Assembly: GCA_947003375.1 (NCBI GenBank)
Contig: CAMQOJ010000209.1
Span: forward strand, 1 to 7,352
Direction: 5' to 3'
Source of the DNA: an uncultured Lachnospiraceae bacterium
GTDB taxonomy: Bacteria > Bacillota > Clostridia > Lachnospirales > Lachnospiraceae
DNA: 7,352 bases
Within the stretch, counting starts at the first letter, position 1; every line of letters begins with the position of its first letter. The notes under the pieces were generated by a model. The model searched no databases. It saw only the letters and a program-made list of their open reading frames with translations, and was not told the DNA's origin. Shown here one piece after another: positions 1-5,045 of the stretch. Position numbers and translations under genes: made by a program.

Positions 1-47
1 CTACACGAGTCTCTTCGTCGGCAGCGTCAGATGTGTATAAGAGACAG
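1..47 (+). other. Nextera sequencing adapter (artefact, not genomic)
   Basis: Bases 1-6 (CTACAC) are the end of the Illumina P5/i5 primer. Bases 7-14 (GAGTCTCT) sit where the 8-base i5 index belongs. Bases 15-28 (TCGTCGGCAGCGTC) are the Nextera read-1 primer sequence, and 29-47 (AGATGTGTATAAGAGACAG) are the 19-base Tn5 mosaic end. The whole order matches a Nextera library end, so this is untrimmed adapter on the contig end. Genomic sequence begins at base 48. The artificial residues VYKRQ or MYKRQ that it encodes would be misread as a protein N-terminus. Confidence 0.97.
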
Positions 48-716
48 GCAAAGACGCTTCCGCCAAGCGGCTATTATGAATGGGGTAAGCATACGCAGGG
101 GGGCGTATGGAGGAAAGACATTTTAAAGGAGATAGTGCTGGAATATGATTATCGCTATAAAAATGAGGATGTAAGGAAAACGATAGGTGAACCTTGTGGC
201 CAGTATATTTTGCTTCACCACAAATATGCGGATTATGAAAGTGGAAAAGAAAAGAATTTGGTGCTGACAGATCAGTTCTTATACTTCAGGGAGGATAAAT
301 TTTCTCTGCAGCAATTAACAACAATTTCTAATTATGTCAGCATGGATGGTAAGGAGAGGAAGATTTTCCTGCATTTATGGGAAAAAAGAATCCAGTGTGA
401 TGAGGATTTTTTGGGAATCGATTCTTTGATACCACAGTTTTACAACACAATAAGGCATTCTATGCCAGATTTTGATAATCAACCCAAGGATCCGCTCTTT
501 ATTGCTAAATGTCTAAAGTGTGGTTCGCATGAAATTAAGCCTCGGACTTTTGGACTGAAGTGTAAAGCGTGTGGCACATCAGAGTTTATATTAAGCAAGG
601 GGCGGAAAGTTGGCTGGTTTGATGCATATGGGCCGTTTAGGGATAAGGTTAAAAGCGCGTTTAAGCATGAAGAAGAGACTTTGTATGATAAATGGGTTGG
701 CGAATTAATGGGATAA
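48..716 (+). CDS. Zinc-ribbon protein of unknown function, 5' truncated
   Basis: The genomic part encodes 222 residues to the TAA at 714-716. The true start is lost: the only available start, a GTG at 33, lies inside the sequencing adapter. A C-terminal zinc ribbon is visible, with cysteine codons at 510, 519, 561 and 570 (C-x2-C-x13-C-x2-C), which could hold one structural zinc ion. The middle part (about nt 255-395; LVLTDQFLYF followed by alternating hydrophobic residues and FLHLWEKR) resembles the strand pattern of bacterial PH-like domains, but this is only an impression. No signal peptide or membrane helix is seen in the part present. Codons end in A/T far more often than in the genes downstream, so this gene probably has a different origin or belongs to the flanking DNA. 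It is followed by its own intrinsic terminator at 816-851. Function is not known. Confidence 0.8.
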   Translation, partial: AKTLPPSGYYEWGKHTQGGVWRKDILKEIVLEYDYRYKNEDVRKTIGEPCGQYILLHHKYADYESGKEKNLVLTDQFLYFREDKFSLQQLTTISNYVSMDGKERKIFLHLWEKRIQCDEDFLGIDSLIPQFYNTIRHSMPDFDNQPKDPLFIAKCLKCGSHEIKPRTFGLKCKACGTSEFILSKGRKVGWFDAYGPFRDKVKSAFKHEEETLYDKWVGELMG

Positions 717-815
717 AGTAATAGGAATTAGTCATAAAATGTATAATTGGTGCCTATAAAGTCTATTGGATAAACCAAGAGGATTAAGAGGCATAATTCA
801 TTTCAAAAAAACAGG

Positions 816-851
816 AAAGAAGGTTGTCTATTCAGGATAATCTTCTTTTTT
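816..851 (+). terminator. Rho-independent terminator after the first gene
   Basis: Bases 816-828 pair with 836-848 (AAAGAAGGTTGTC with GGATAATCTTCTTT, allowing two G-U pairs), leaving a small loop around ATTCA. The 3' arm runs straight into a T tract (846-851, then CTCT). This is a typical intrinsic terminator, about 100 bases after the stop at 716. The complementary strand also ends in a T-rich tract (from the A run at 805-811), so it could work in both directions. Confidence 0.72.
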
Positions 852-867
852 CTCTAATTTTCCAGAA

Positions 868-897
868 TTGAAATTCCCCAAAATAGAATGATATATT
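868..897 (+). promoter_or_regulatory. Candidate sigma-70/SigA promoter for the downstream gene run
   Basis: TTGAAA at 868-873 and TATATT at 892-897 are separated by 18 bases, in an AT-rich stretch between the terminator at 816-851 and the first ribosome binding site at 957-963. Transcription would start near 903-906 and give a leader of about 65 bases that carries the hairpin at 925-949. Assigned from consensus likeness and position only. Confidence 0.42.
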
Positions 898-924
898 ATT
901 CCCCCGTAGCATATCAACCAAGCA

Positions 925-949
925 TCCGATATCCCAATTTCATATCGGA
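925..949 (+). repeat. Inverted repeat in the leader before the first ribosome binding site
   Basis: TCCGATAT (925-932) and ATATCGGA (942-949) are perfect 8-base inverted arms around a 9-base loop. The repeat lies about 30 bases after the -10 box and ends 7 bases before the Shine-Dalgarno sequence at 957-963. It could be an operator for a dimeric repressor or an RNA hairpin that affects translation of the gene at 972. No T tract follows, so it is not a terminator. Confidence 0.5.
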
Positions 950-971
950 GCCACAAAAGGAGGTACTTGCA

Positions 972-1076
972 ATGAGCACAGTATTCAAAATCTTAAAAGC
1001 CACAGGGACAGTAGCAGGAGCAGCGGCGGCCAGGTTCATCATCTGGCTGGCCGGGAAGCTGGAAAGGGGGAGGTAA
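972..1076 (+). CDS. 34-residue peptide with a hydrophobic Ala-rich segment
   Basis: The reading frame is open from an ATG at 888, but the start chosen is ATG 972, which has a perfect AAGGAGG at 957-963 with 8 bases between. The ATG at 888 would lie upstream of the proposed transcription start and has no ribosome binding site. The peptide is basic at both ends (K7, K10; K31, R34) with a continuous Ala/Gly/Ile/Trp-rich stretch at about residues 12-29 (TVAGAAAARFIIWLAGKL), which could be a short membrane helix or an amphipathic helix. Its last codons carry the ribosome binding site (GGGGGAGG, 1066-1073) of the DUF932 gene, whose ATG is 3 bases after this stop, so the two are probably translationally coupled. 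I do not recognise the family. It may be a real small protein or only a leader peptide. Confidence 0.6.
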   Translation: MSTVFKILKATGTVAGAAAARFIIWLAGKLERGR

Positions 1077-1079
1077 GAC

Positions 1080-1466
1080 ATGGCAGCAGAGGTAGAACAA
1101 ATGTTCTGCATCAGGGAGAAGCCCTGGCACGGTCTCGGCACGATGGTAGCTAATGCTACAGATTCAGCCTCGGCGCTGCGCCTTGCGGGGCTGGACTGGA
1201 ACGTAATCCAGATGGAGGACGGCAGCCCCCAGCAGAGGCGCAACATCCGGAAGATGCGGGAAGACCTGCGGGCGAGATACTATGACGCACCTGACCTGGC
1301 GGATGTCGGGAAGAACGGATACCGCTTCATCAATGCGGTCTCCGACTTCGCCACCCACGCGAAGCCGCTCCGGGAGCGCGCCAATTACAGGGAGACCCTG
1401 TTCGCCAGGACCGTGGATGGGAACCCACTGATCGACAGGGCGTACCAGATGGTGATGGCGGCTTGA
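1080..1466 (+). CDS. DUF932-family phage/plasmid protein, internally deleted
   Basis: The first ~46 residues (VREKPWHGLGT-like core at 11-21, then LAGLDWNV) match the N-terminus of the DUF932 / TIGR03299 'phage/plasmid-like' family. The last ~80 residues (YDAPDLADV..GYRFINAVSDFATHAKPLR..ANYRETLFARTVDGNPLIDRAYQMV) match its C-terminus. Usual members are roughly 300 residues or more; this one has 128 and lacks the whole centre, with the join near residues 45-48 (nt about 1212-1224). The frame is kept across the join. The ribosome binding site GGGGGAGG at 1066-1073 fixes the start at 1080. The role of DUF932 proteins is not established; they are common beside recombination genes on phages and conjugative elements. 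The product may be non-functional, a small regulator or partner of a full-length copy elsewhere, or an assembly collapse. Family assignment is from memory of conserved blocks. Confidence 0.8.
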   Translation: MAAEVEQMFCIREKPWHGLGTMVANATDSASALRLAGLDWNVIQMEDGSPQQRRNIRKMREDLRARYYDAPDLADVGKNGYRFINAVSDFATHAKPLRERANYRETLFARTVDGNPLIDRAYQMVMAA

Positions 1467-1504
1467 ACAGTCCATCAGGCATATCTGCTGTGGCGGGAAA
1501 TGGC

Positions 1505-1516
1505 GGCTTTAAAGCC
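1505..1516 (+). repeat. Perfect 12-base palindrome
   Basis: GGCTTTAAAGCC is a perfect palindrome with a TTTAAA centre, 39 bases after the DUF932 stop. Without a loop it suits a protein-binding site better than an RNA hairpin. No known operator is recognised. Confidence 0.4.
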
Positions 1517-1528
1517 TTAAGGGAAGAT

Positions 1529-1561
1529 GGATGTCCGGGAGCGTGAAAATCCTGGACATCC
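1529..1561 (+). repeat. 12-bp stem-loop upstream of the exonuclease gene
   Basis: GGATGTCCGGGA (1529-1540) pairs with TCCTGGACATCC (1550-1561) with one G-U pair, closing a 9-base loop (GCGTGAAAA). No T tract follows (CATTTAG), so it is not a standard terminator. It sits 40 bases upstream of the ribosome binding site of the YqaJ gene. It may be an RNA-processing site, an mRNA-stabilising hairpin or a protein-binding site. Confidence 0.6.
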
Positions 1562-1616
1562 CATTTAGCCGTGATGATCAGAAATGAAAACAGCAAGCAG
1601 CGAAAGGAGAAATCTT

Positions 1617-2546
1617 ATGTTCGAGAAGATACCATTATCGGGAGTCAGCAATATAGAATGGCTCCGTTTAAGAAAGTCAGGAATCGGAGGTTCTGATGCA
1701 GGGGCAATCTGCGGTGTCAATCCCTACAGCAGTGCAATGAAGGTATTCAGGGACAAGACCAGTGATGTGGTAGAGGAACTGGATAACGAAGCTATCCGTA
1801 TCGGCCATGACCTGGAGGATTATGTGGCGCAGAGGTTCATGGAGGCCACCGGGCTGAAGGTGAGGAAGTCCAACTTCATGTACCGCAGCAAGGAGCATCC
1901 GTATATGATTGCAGATGTGGACCGTCTGGTCGTTGGCGAGGACGCAGGCCTGGAATGCAAGACGGCCAGTGTATACAGCGCAGACAAGTGGGAGGATGGG
2001 AACATCCCGCTCCATTATGTGATGCAGTGCTACCATTATATGGCGGTCACCGGAAAGCGCACATGGTATATCGCGGCAGTAATCTTAGGACGTGAGTTCA
2101 TATACCGGAGGCTGGAGTGGGATGACGGGCTGATCGGCAAACTGACACAGATGGAGGAAGATTTCTGGGCCAACCATGTGATGAAGGGAGCCATTCCACC
2201 CCCGGATGGAAGTAAGGCATGTGATGAGGTACTGGCGCAGTATTTCCATACAGCAAGAAAAGAGAGCAGGATAGAACTTGTCGGGTTTGATGAGAAACTG
2301 AAGCGGCGCGAGGAGATCCTTGGCTCCATCTCCGCACTGCAGGAGGAACAGAAACAGATCGAGCAGGAAGTGAAGCTGTTCATGGGGGACAACGAATCTG
2401 CGAGCAGCGAATGCTACCGTGTGTCATGGGGGAACGTGGACTCCACAAGGCTTGACACGAAGAGGATCAAGGAAGAGCGTCCGGAGATCTATTCGGATTA
2501 TGCCAAGGTCTCCCATTCCAGGCGGTTTGAAGTGAAGGCGGCATAG
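1617..2546 (+). CDS. YqaJ/lambda-exonuclease-family viral recombinase nuclease
   Basis: This 309-residue protein has the YqaJ layout. A GIGGSDAGAICG block at 22-33 precedes a helical RIGHDLEDYV segment (61-70). Next comes IADVDRL (98-104), with a candidate metal-binding Asp, then LECKTAS (112-118) with the E-x-K catalytic pair E113/K115, then YVMQCYHYMAVTG (134-146) with the conserved Gln. Known relatives degrade the 5' strand of duplex ends using Mg2+ and leave 3' single strands for an annealing protein. The C-terminal part (about 222-260) is charged and heptad-like (KLKRREEILGSISALQEEQKQIEQEV), probably a coiled coil. AAAGGAG at 1603-1609, 7 bases before ATG 1617, decides the start; an in-frame ATG at 1584 would add 11 residues but has no ribosome binding site. 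The small gene at 2558 follows after 11 bases and the Rad52-like gene after that, as expected for a recombination operon. Confidence 0.92.
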   Translation: MFEKIPLSGVSNIEWLRLRKSGIGGSDAGAICGVNPYSSAMKVFRDKTSDVVEELDNEAIRIGHDLEDYVAQRFMEATGLKVRKSNFMYRSKEHPYMIADVDRLVVGEDAGLECKTASVYSADKWEDGNIPLHYVMQCYHYMAVTGKRTWYIAAVILGREFIYRRLEWDDGLIGKLTQMEEDFWANHVMKGAIPPPDGSKACDEVLAQYFHTARKESRIELVGFDEKLKRREEILGSISALQEEQKQIEQEVKLFMGDNESASSECYRVSWGNVDSTRLDTKRIKEERPEIYSDYAKVSHSRRFEVKAA

Positions 2547-2557
2547 GGGGCAGCGGT

Positions 2558-2932
2558 ATGGACGTGAAAAGATTGAGGGAGCTGCTGGCCAAGAGGCTGT
2601 ATCTTGAACTGCAGCTTTTCAAGGACACCAAGCTCGTGCAGGAAAAGGAAGATATCTTCAGGTCTTCCTATGAGATAGGGATCCATGTGAACCTATATGG
2701 GATTCTTACGGCATATGCCGACAGCTTACAGAAAGGCATCATACGCAGGCTCCTGAACCTGAAATCCGGGATTCTGGGATCACTTTACCGGGAATGGCTC
2801 ACAAGGGAGGACTGTTTTTATGATGGACTGAGGCCATATGCCTGCAGGGAACTGGAGGCTGTCTCGGAGCTGGGCGGTCTGGACTGTAGAGAGGAGGATG
2901 TGGATGGAACAGGGCTTGATAAGGCTGCTTAG
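2558..2932 (+). CDS. Small helical protein of unknown function between exonuclease and annealase
   Basis: This 124-residue protein has a run of G (2546-2550) as its ribosome binding site, overlapping the stop of the exonuclease gene and 7 bases before the ATG. Residues 1-35 (MDVKRLRELLAKRLYLELQLFKDTK.. to EKEDIF) are strongly helical and charged. A hydrophobic centre follows (HVNLYGILTAYADSL), then REWLTREDCFYDGLRPYACRELEAV. There are three cysteines but no zinc-binding pattern, and no signal peptide. The end overlaps the Rad52-like gene by 29 bases, so the two are probably translationally coupled. Codon use matches the neighbours and supports real coding. I cannot name a family. Its position suggests a partner of the exonuclease or annealase, or a small structural protein of the element; this is inference. 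Confidence 0.8.
   Translation: MDVKRLRELLAKRLYLELQLFKDTKLVQEKEDIFRSSYEIGIHVNLYGILTAYADSLQKGIIRRLLNLKSGILGSLYREWLTREDCFYDGLRPYACRELEAVSELGGLDCREEDVDGTGLDKAA
2891..2897 (+). promoter_or_regulatory. Ribosome binding site that decides the Rad52-like start
   Basis: GAGGAGG lies inside the end of the preceding gene. It is 6 bases before ATG 2904 but touches the ATG at 2898, so 2904 is the functional start. The in-frame ATG at 2838 has no such site. Confidence 0.7.
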
Positions 2933-3794
2933 GGCAGAGGAGATTGAGTGCCGGATAGCCATGGTCAATGAAAAAGGGCTGAGCCTGCTGCTCTATAAAG
3001 ATGCCAGGGTAGACCAGCGCATCCTTGACGAGACCTTCGGGGCATTTGGATGGAAACGGAGCCATCAGTGCATAGACGGGAACCTCTACTGTACGGTTGA
3101 GATCCTTGACAGGGAGTCCGGCGAATGGATATCCAAACAGGATGTGGGCACCACAGGATATACGGAGAAGGAGAAGTCCCAGGCATCGGACAGCTTCAAG
3201 AGGGCATGCTTCAACTGGGGGATTGGGCGTGAGCTGTATTCCGCACCGTTCATCTGGATTCCGGCAGCTAAGACAAGCATCCAGAAGAAAGGCGATAGAT
3301 ACCTCTCTAATGAGCGTTTCTCGGTGAGTGCAATCTCTTTCAATGGCAACAGGGAAATCGTCTCCCTGGAGATTACGGATTCCCATGGACAGGCAGTATA
3401 TACCCTGGGACAGAGCAATGGCACCCATCAGGGAGACAGACAGCAGAAGTCCAACCGGAAAGATGGCGGGGCAGGTCAGGGGAAACATCAGGACAGGCCT
3501 TCCATCCAGGAGCAGCCACGGACAGGGGGACAGGAGATGAAACCCGGGGACGGACAGAAGGGAAAGGGCAATCCTGATTCCAGAAATGTAGGGGACAGGA
3601 AACATGGCATCAGCGGGCCACAGGAAATCGTACTGATGGCGGAACTGAACAGGACAGGCGTGGCACTGGAGGAGGTACTGGAACGTTATGGGATTGGGGA
3701 CATCAGCCAGATGACGCCGATAATCTACAACAAGGCCACCGCCGCCTTGAAACAGACGAAGCCAAAGGGCAGGACGTCTGGAACGGCAGCATGA
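2904..3794 (+). CDS. Rad52/Rad22-like single-strand annealing protein
   Basis: This 296-residue protein would anneal complementary single strands, pairing with the YqaJ nuclease as in Red-type recombination. Residues 1-120 hold the Rad52-like core: LLLYKDARVDQRILDETFG (28-46), a strand region with IDGNLYCTVEILDR, then the diagnostic block KEKSQASDSFKRACFNWGIGRELYSAPFIWI (89-119), which corresponds to the 'SDAFKRAA..WGIGR.LY' signature of phage Rad52-type annealases. Residues about 168-235 are a low-complexity linker rich in Gly, Gln, Lys, Arg and Asp, probably disordered. Residues 236-285 form a compact, probably helical tail (GPQEIVLMAELNRTGVALEEVLERYGIG..). The linker plus tail resembles an SSB- or partner-binding extension, which is inference. 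The start at 2904 is set by GAGGAGG at 2891-2897. RecT and Erf families are less likely because of the FKRA..WGIGR block. Confidence 0.87.
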   Translation: MEQGLIRLLRAEEIECRIAMVNEKGLSLLLYKDARVDQRILDETFGAFGWKRSHQCIDGNLYCTVEILDRESGEWISKQDVGTTGYTEKEKSQASDSFKRACFNWGIGRELYSAPFIWIPAAKTSIQKKGDRYLSNERFSVSAISFNGNREIVSLEITDSHGQAVYTLGQSNGTHQGDRQQKSNRKDGGAGQGKHQDRPSIQEQPRTGGQEMKPGDGQKGKGNPDSRNVGDRKHGISGPQEIVLMAELNRTGVALEEVLERYGIGDISQMTPIIYNKATAALKQTKPKGRTSGTAA

Positions 3795-3827
3795 GATAGA
3801 CGGCAATGCCGTTGGGACAATACAGGT

Positions 3828-3873
3828 ACAGGGGGACAATGGAGGGCATCGCCACCATGGATCCCCCTGTTTT
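3828..3873 (+). terminator. Possible intrinsic terminator or attenuator before DUF5688
   Basis: ACAGGGGGA (3828-3836) pairs perfectly with TCCCCCTGT (3862-3870). Inside, ATGG (3839-3842) can pair with CCAT (3855-3858). The stem ends in TTTT (3870-3873). The T tract is short and the loop long, so termination may be partial. It lies between the Rad52-like stop (3794) and the ribosome binding site of DUF5688 (3888-3896) and could lower expression of the downstream genes. A smaller palindrome, CGGCAATGCCG, lies at 3801-3811. Confidence 0.45.
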
Positions 3874-3902
3874 GATGTATATAAAGAAAGGAGAGGTACG
3901 GA

Positions 3903-4811
3903 ATGGATATGGAAACTTTCGTAAGGGAGATATGTGCTGCAGTGGAGAAAGAGCTGGGCAGGGAGTTCCGGGCAGAGGTCAGGGAGGTAAGGAAGAACAA
4001 CGGCGTCCTTCTGCATGGGCTGCTGGTCTCATCGGAAGGACCGGCGGTAGTCCCCACCATCTATCTGGAGAGGTTCCTGGAGGCTTATGTATCGGGAGCC
4101 GCCTTTGAGGAGGTCGTCCGCAAGGTGCTGTCGGTCTATGAGGAGTCAAATACAAAAGGATGCATCGACATGGACTTCTTCAGGTCGTTCGAGGACGTGC
4201 GGGACAGGATATGCTACCGTCTGGTTGGAATGAAAGGGAACGAGGCGCTGCTGGAGGAAATTCCCTACATCGGGTTCCTGAACCTGGCCATCTGTTTCTA
4301 CTATGCCTACCATGGAGAGGAACTGGGCGATGGGACGGTTCTTATATATAACTCCCATATGGAGATGTGGGAGACCTGTACAGCGGAGCTGTTCAGCTTG
4401 GCGGGCCGCAACACCCGGAGGCTCTTCCCATGGGTATGTAGGGGGTTGGGAGAGGTGCTGCAGGAGATGGAGGGTTCGGGACATGGTGCCGATATGGAGG
4501 ATCCTGTGGATGCGCCCTTCATGGACCTCCCCATGAAGGTGCTGACCAACAACAAGGGTATCCACGGGGCTGCCTGCATCCTGTATCCGGGGGTGCTGGA
4601 TGGCGTGGCGCAGGAAATGGGAAACAACTTCTTCATCCTCCCCAGTTCCGTCCACGAGGTAATCCTTCTCCCGGATACGGGCAATGAGGACAGCGAAGAC
4701 CTGAAGAAGATAATCAGTGCGGTGAACACCACACAGGTGGCTCCAGAGGAGGTGCTGTCAGATACCCTTTACCGCTATGACAGGGCAGACAAGAGGGTCG
4801 TGATGGTATAG
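3903..4811 (+). CDS. DUF5688 family protein
   Basis: This 302-residue protein fits the DUF5688 family, common in Lachnospiraceae and nearby Clostridia, often in several copies and on accessory DNA. Its function is not known. The N-terminus (EICAAVEKELGREFRAEVREVRKNNGVLLHGLLV) and IYLERFLEAYVSG.FEEVVRKVLSVYEE at about 53-80 are the parts I recognise. The middle has FEDVRDRICYRLVGMKGNEALLEEIPY (about 96-122) and a hydrophobic segment around LNLAICFYYAY, too short and polar-flanked to be a membrane helix. Near the C-terminus, GVLDGVAQEMGNNFFILPSSVHEVILLPD (about 228-256) is also typical. It is probably cytoplasmic, as no signal peptide is seen. AAGGAGAGG at 3888-3896 supports ATG 3903; an ATG two codons later (3909) is an alternative. 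The gene ends 9 bases before the cysteine-rich ORF at 4821. Confidence 0.87.
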   Translation: MDMETFVREICAAVEKELGREFRAEVREVRKNNGVLLHGLLVSSEGPAVVPTIYLERFLEAYVSGAAFEEVVRKVLSVYEESNTKGCIDMDFFRSFEDVRDRICYRLVGMKGNEALLEEIPYIGFLNLAICFYYAYHGEELGDGTVLIYNSHMEMWETCTAELFSLAGRNTRRLFPWVCRGLGEVLQEMEGSGHGADMEDPVDAPFMDLPMKVLTNNKGIHGAACILYPGVLDGVAQEMGNNFFILPSSVHEVILLPDTGNEDSEDLKKIISAVNTTQVAPEEVLSDTLYRYDRADKRVVMV

Positions 4812-4820
4812 GGGCCTGGG

Positions 4821-4979
4821 ATGACGTTGTGCTATATCTGCCAACACCGGTGCCGCGGCTGTGGGATAAAGGGCTGCCTGGAGATACGGATGGGAGAGGA
4901 GGGAGCTGTTGACATATGTGGTACACGGGACATGGTACACACAGGATACGGATGGGGCCGAAGTCCTCGAGGTATCTGA
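4821..4979 (+). CDS. 52-residue cysteine-rich peptide, possible zinc-binding protein
   Basis: This ORF is open from ATG 4821 to TGA 4977-4979. It encodes six cysteines, five of them in the first 19 residues: C4, C7, C11, C14, C19 and C33. The pattern is C-x2-C-x3-C-x2-C-x4-C with a histidine at 9, which looks like a treble-clef or knuckle-type zinc site. The start is 9 bases after the DUF5688 stop, with GGGG (4811-4814) at 6 bases as a weak ribosome binding site. The C-terminal half (after residue 36) is Gly/Arg-rich and unremarkable. Codons fit the neighbours. It fills most of the otherwise empty gap between DUF5688 and the next reading frame. I do not recognise the family. A chance ORF cannot be excluded, but the cysteine clustering argues for coding. 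Confidence 0.5.
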   Translation: MTLCYICQHRCRGCGIKGCLEIRMGEEGAVDICGTRDMVHTGYGWGRSPRGI

Positions 4980-5045
4980 GGATATAGTGCCTTTCTAAAG
5001 GATTTGGACAGAATCGCGGACACGGAGGCCAGAGACTATGTGGAG

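Noticed and set aside
888..971. 28-residue N-terminal extension of the small hydrophobic peptide from ATG 888
   Set aside because: No ribosome binding site precedes 888, it overlaps the candidate -10 box, and a perfect site stands before ATG 972.
1584..1616. Upstream ATG for the YqaJ nuclease
   Set aside because: The extra 11 residues are unlike the family N-terminus, and the AAAGGAG at 1603-1609 belongs to ATG 1617.
2838..2903. Upstream ATG for the Rad52-like protein
   Set aside because: It lies deep in the preceding gene in another frame, its residues look like out-of-frame translation, and GAGGAGG at 2891-2897 points to ATG 2904.
2799..4016. 405-codon open frame on the minus strand across the annealase gene and its downstream gap
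   Set aside because: It is antisense to a well-supported Rad52-like gene, its translation is rich in Pro, Leu, Cys and Ser as expected for the complement of G/C-ending codons, and it has no recognisable motif. Long antisense frames are common in such DNA.
4964..5001. CCTCGAGG and CCTTTCTAAAGG as regulatory palindromes
   Set aside because: The first is only 8 bases long and the second cannot form a hairpin with a 2-base loop; both are within chance expectation.
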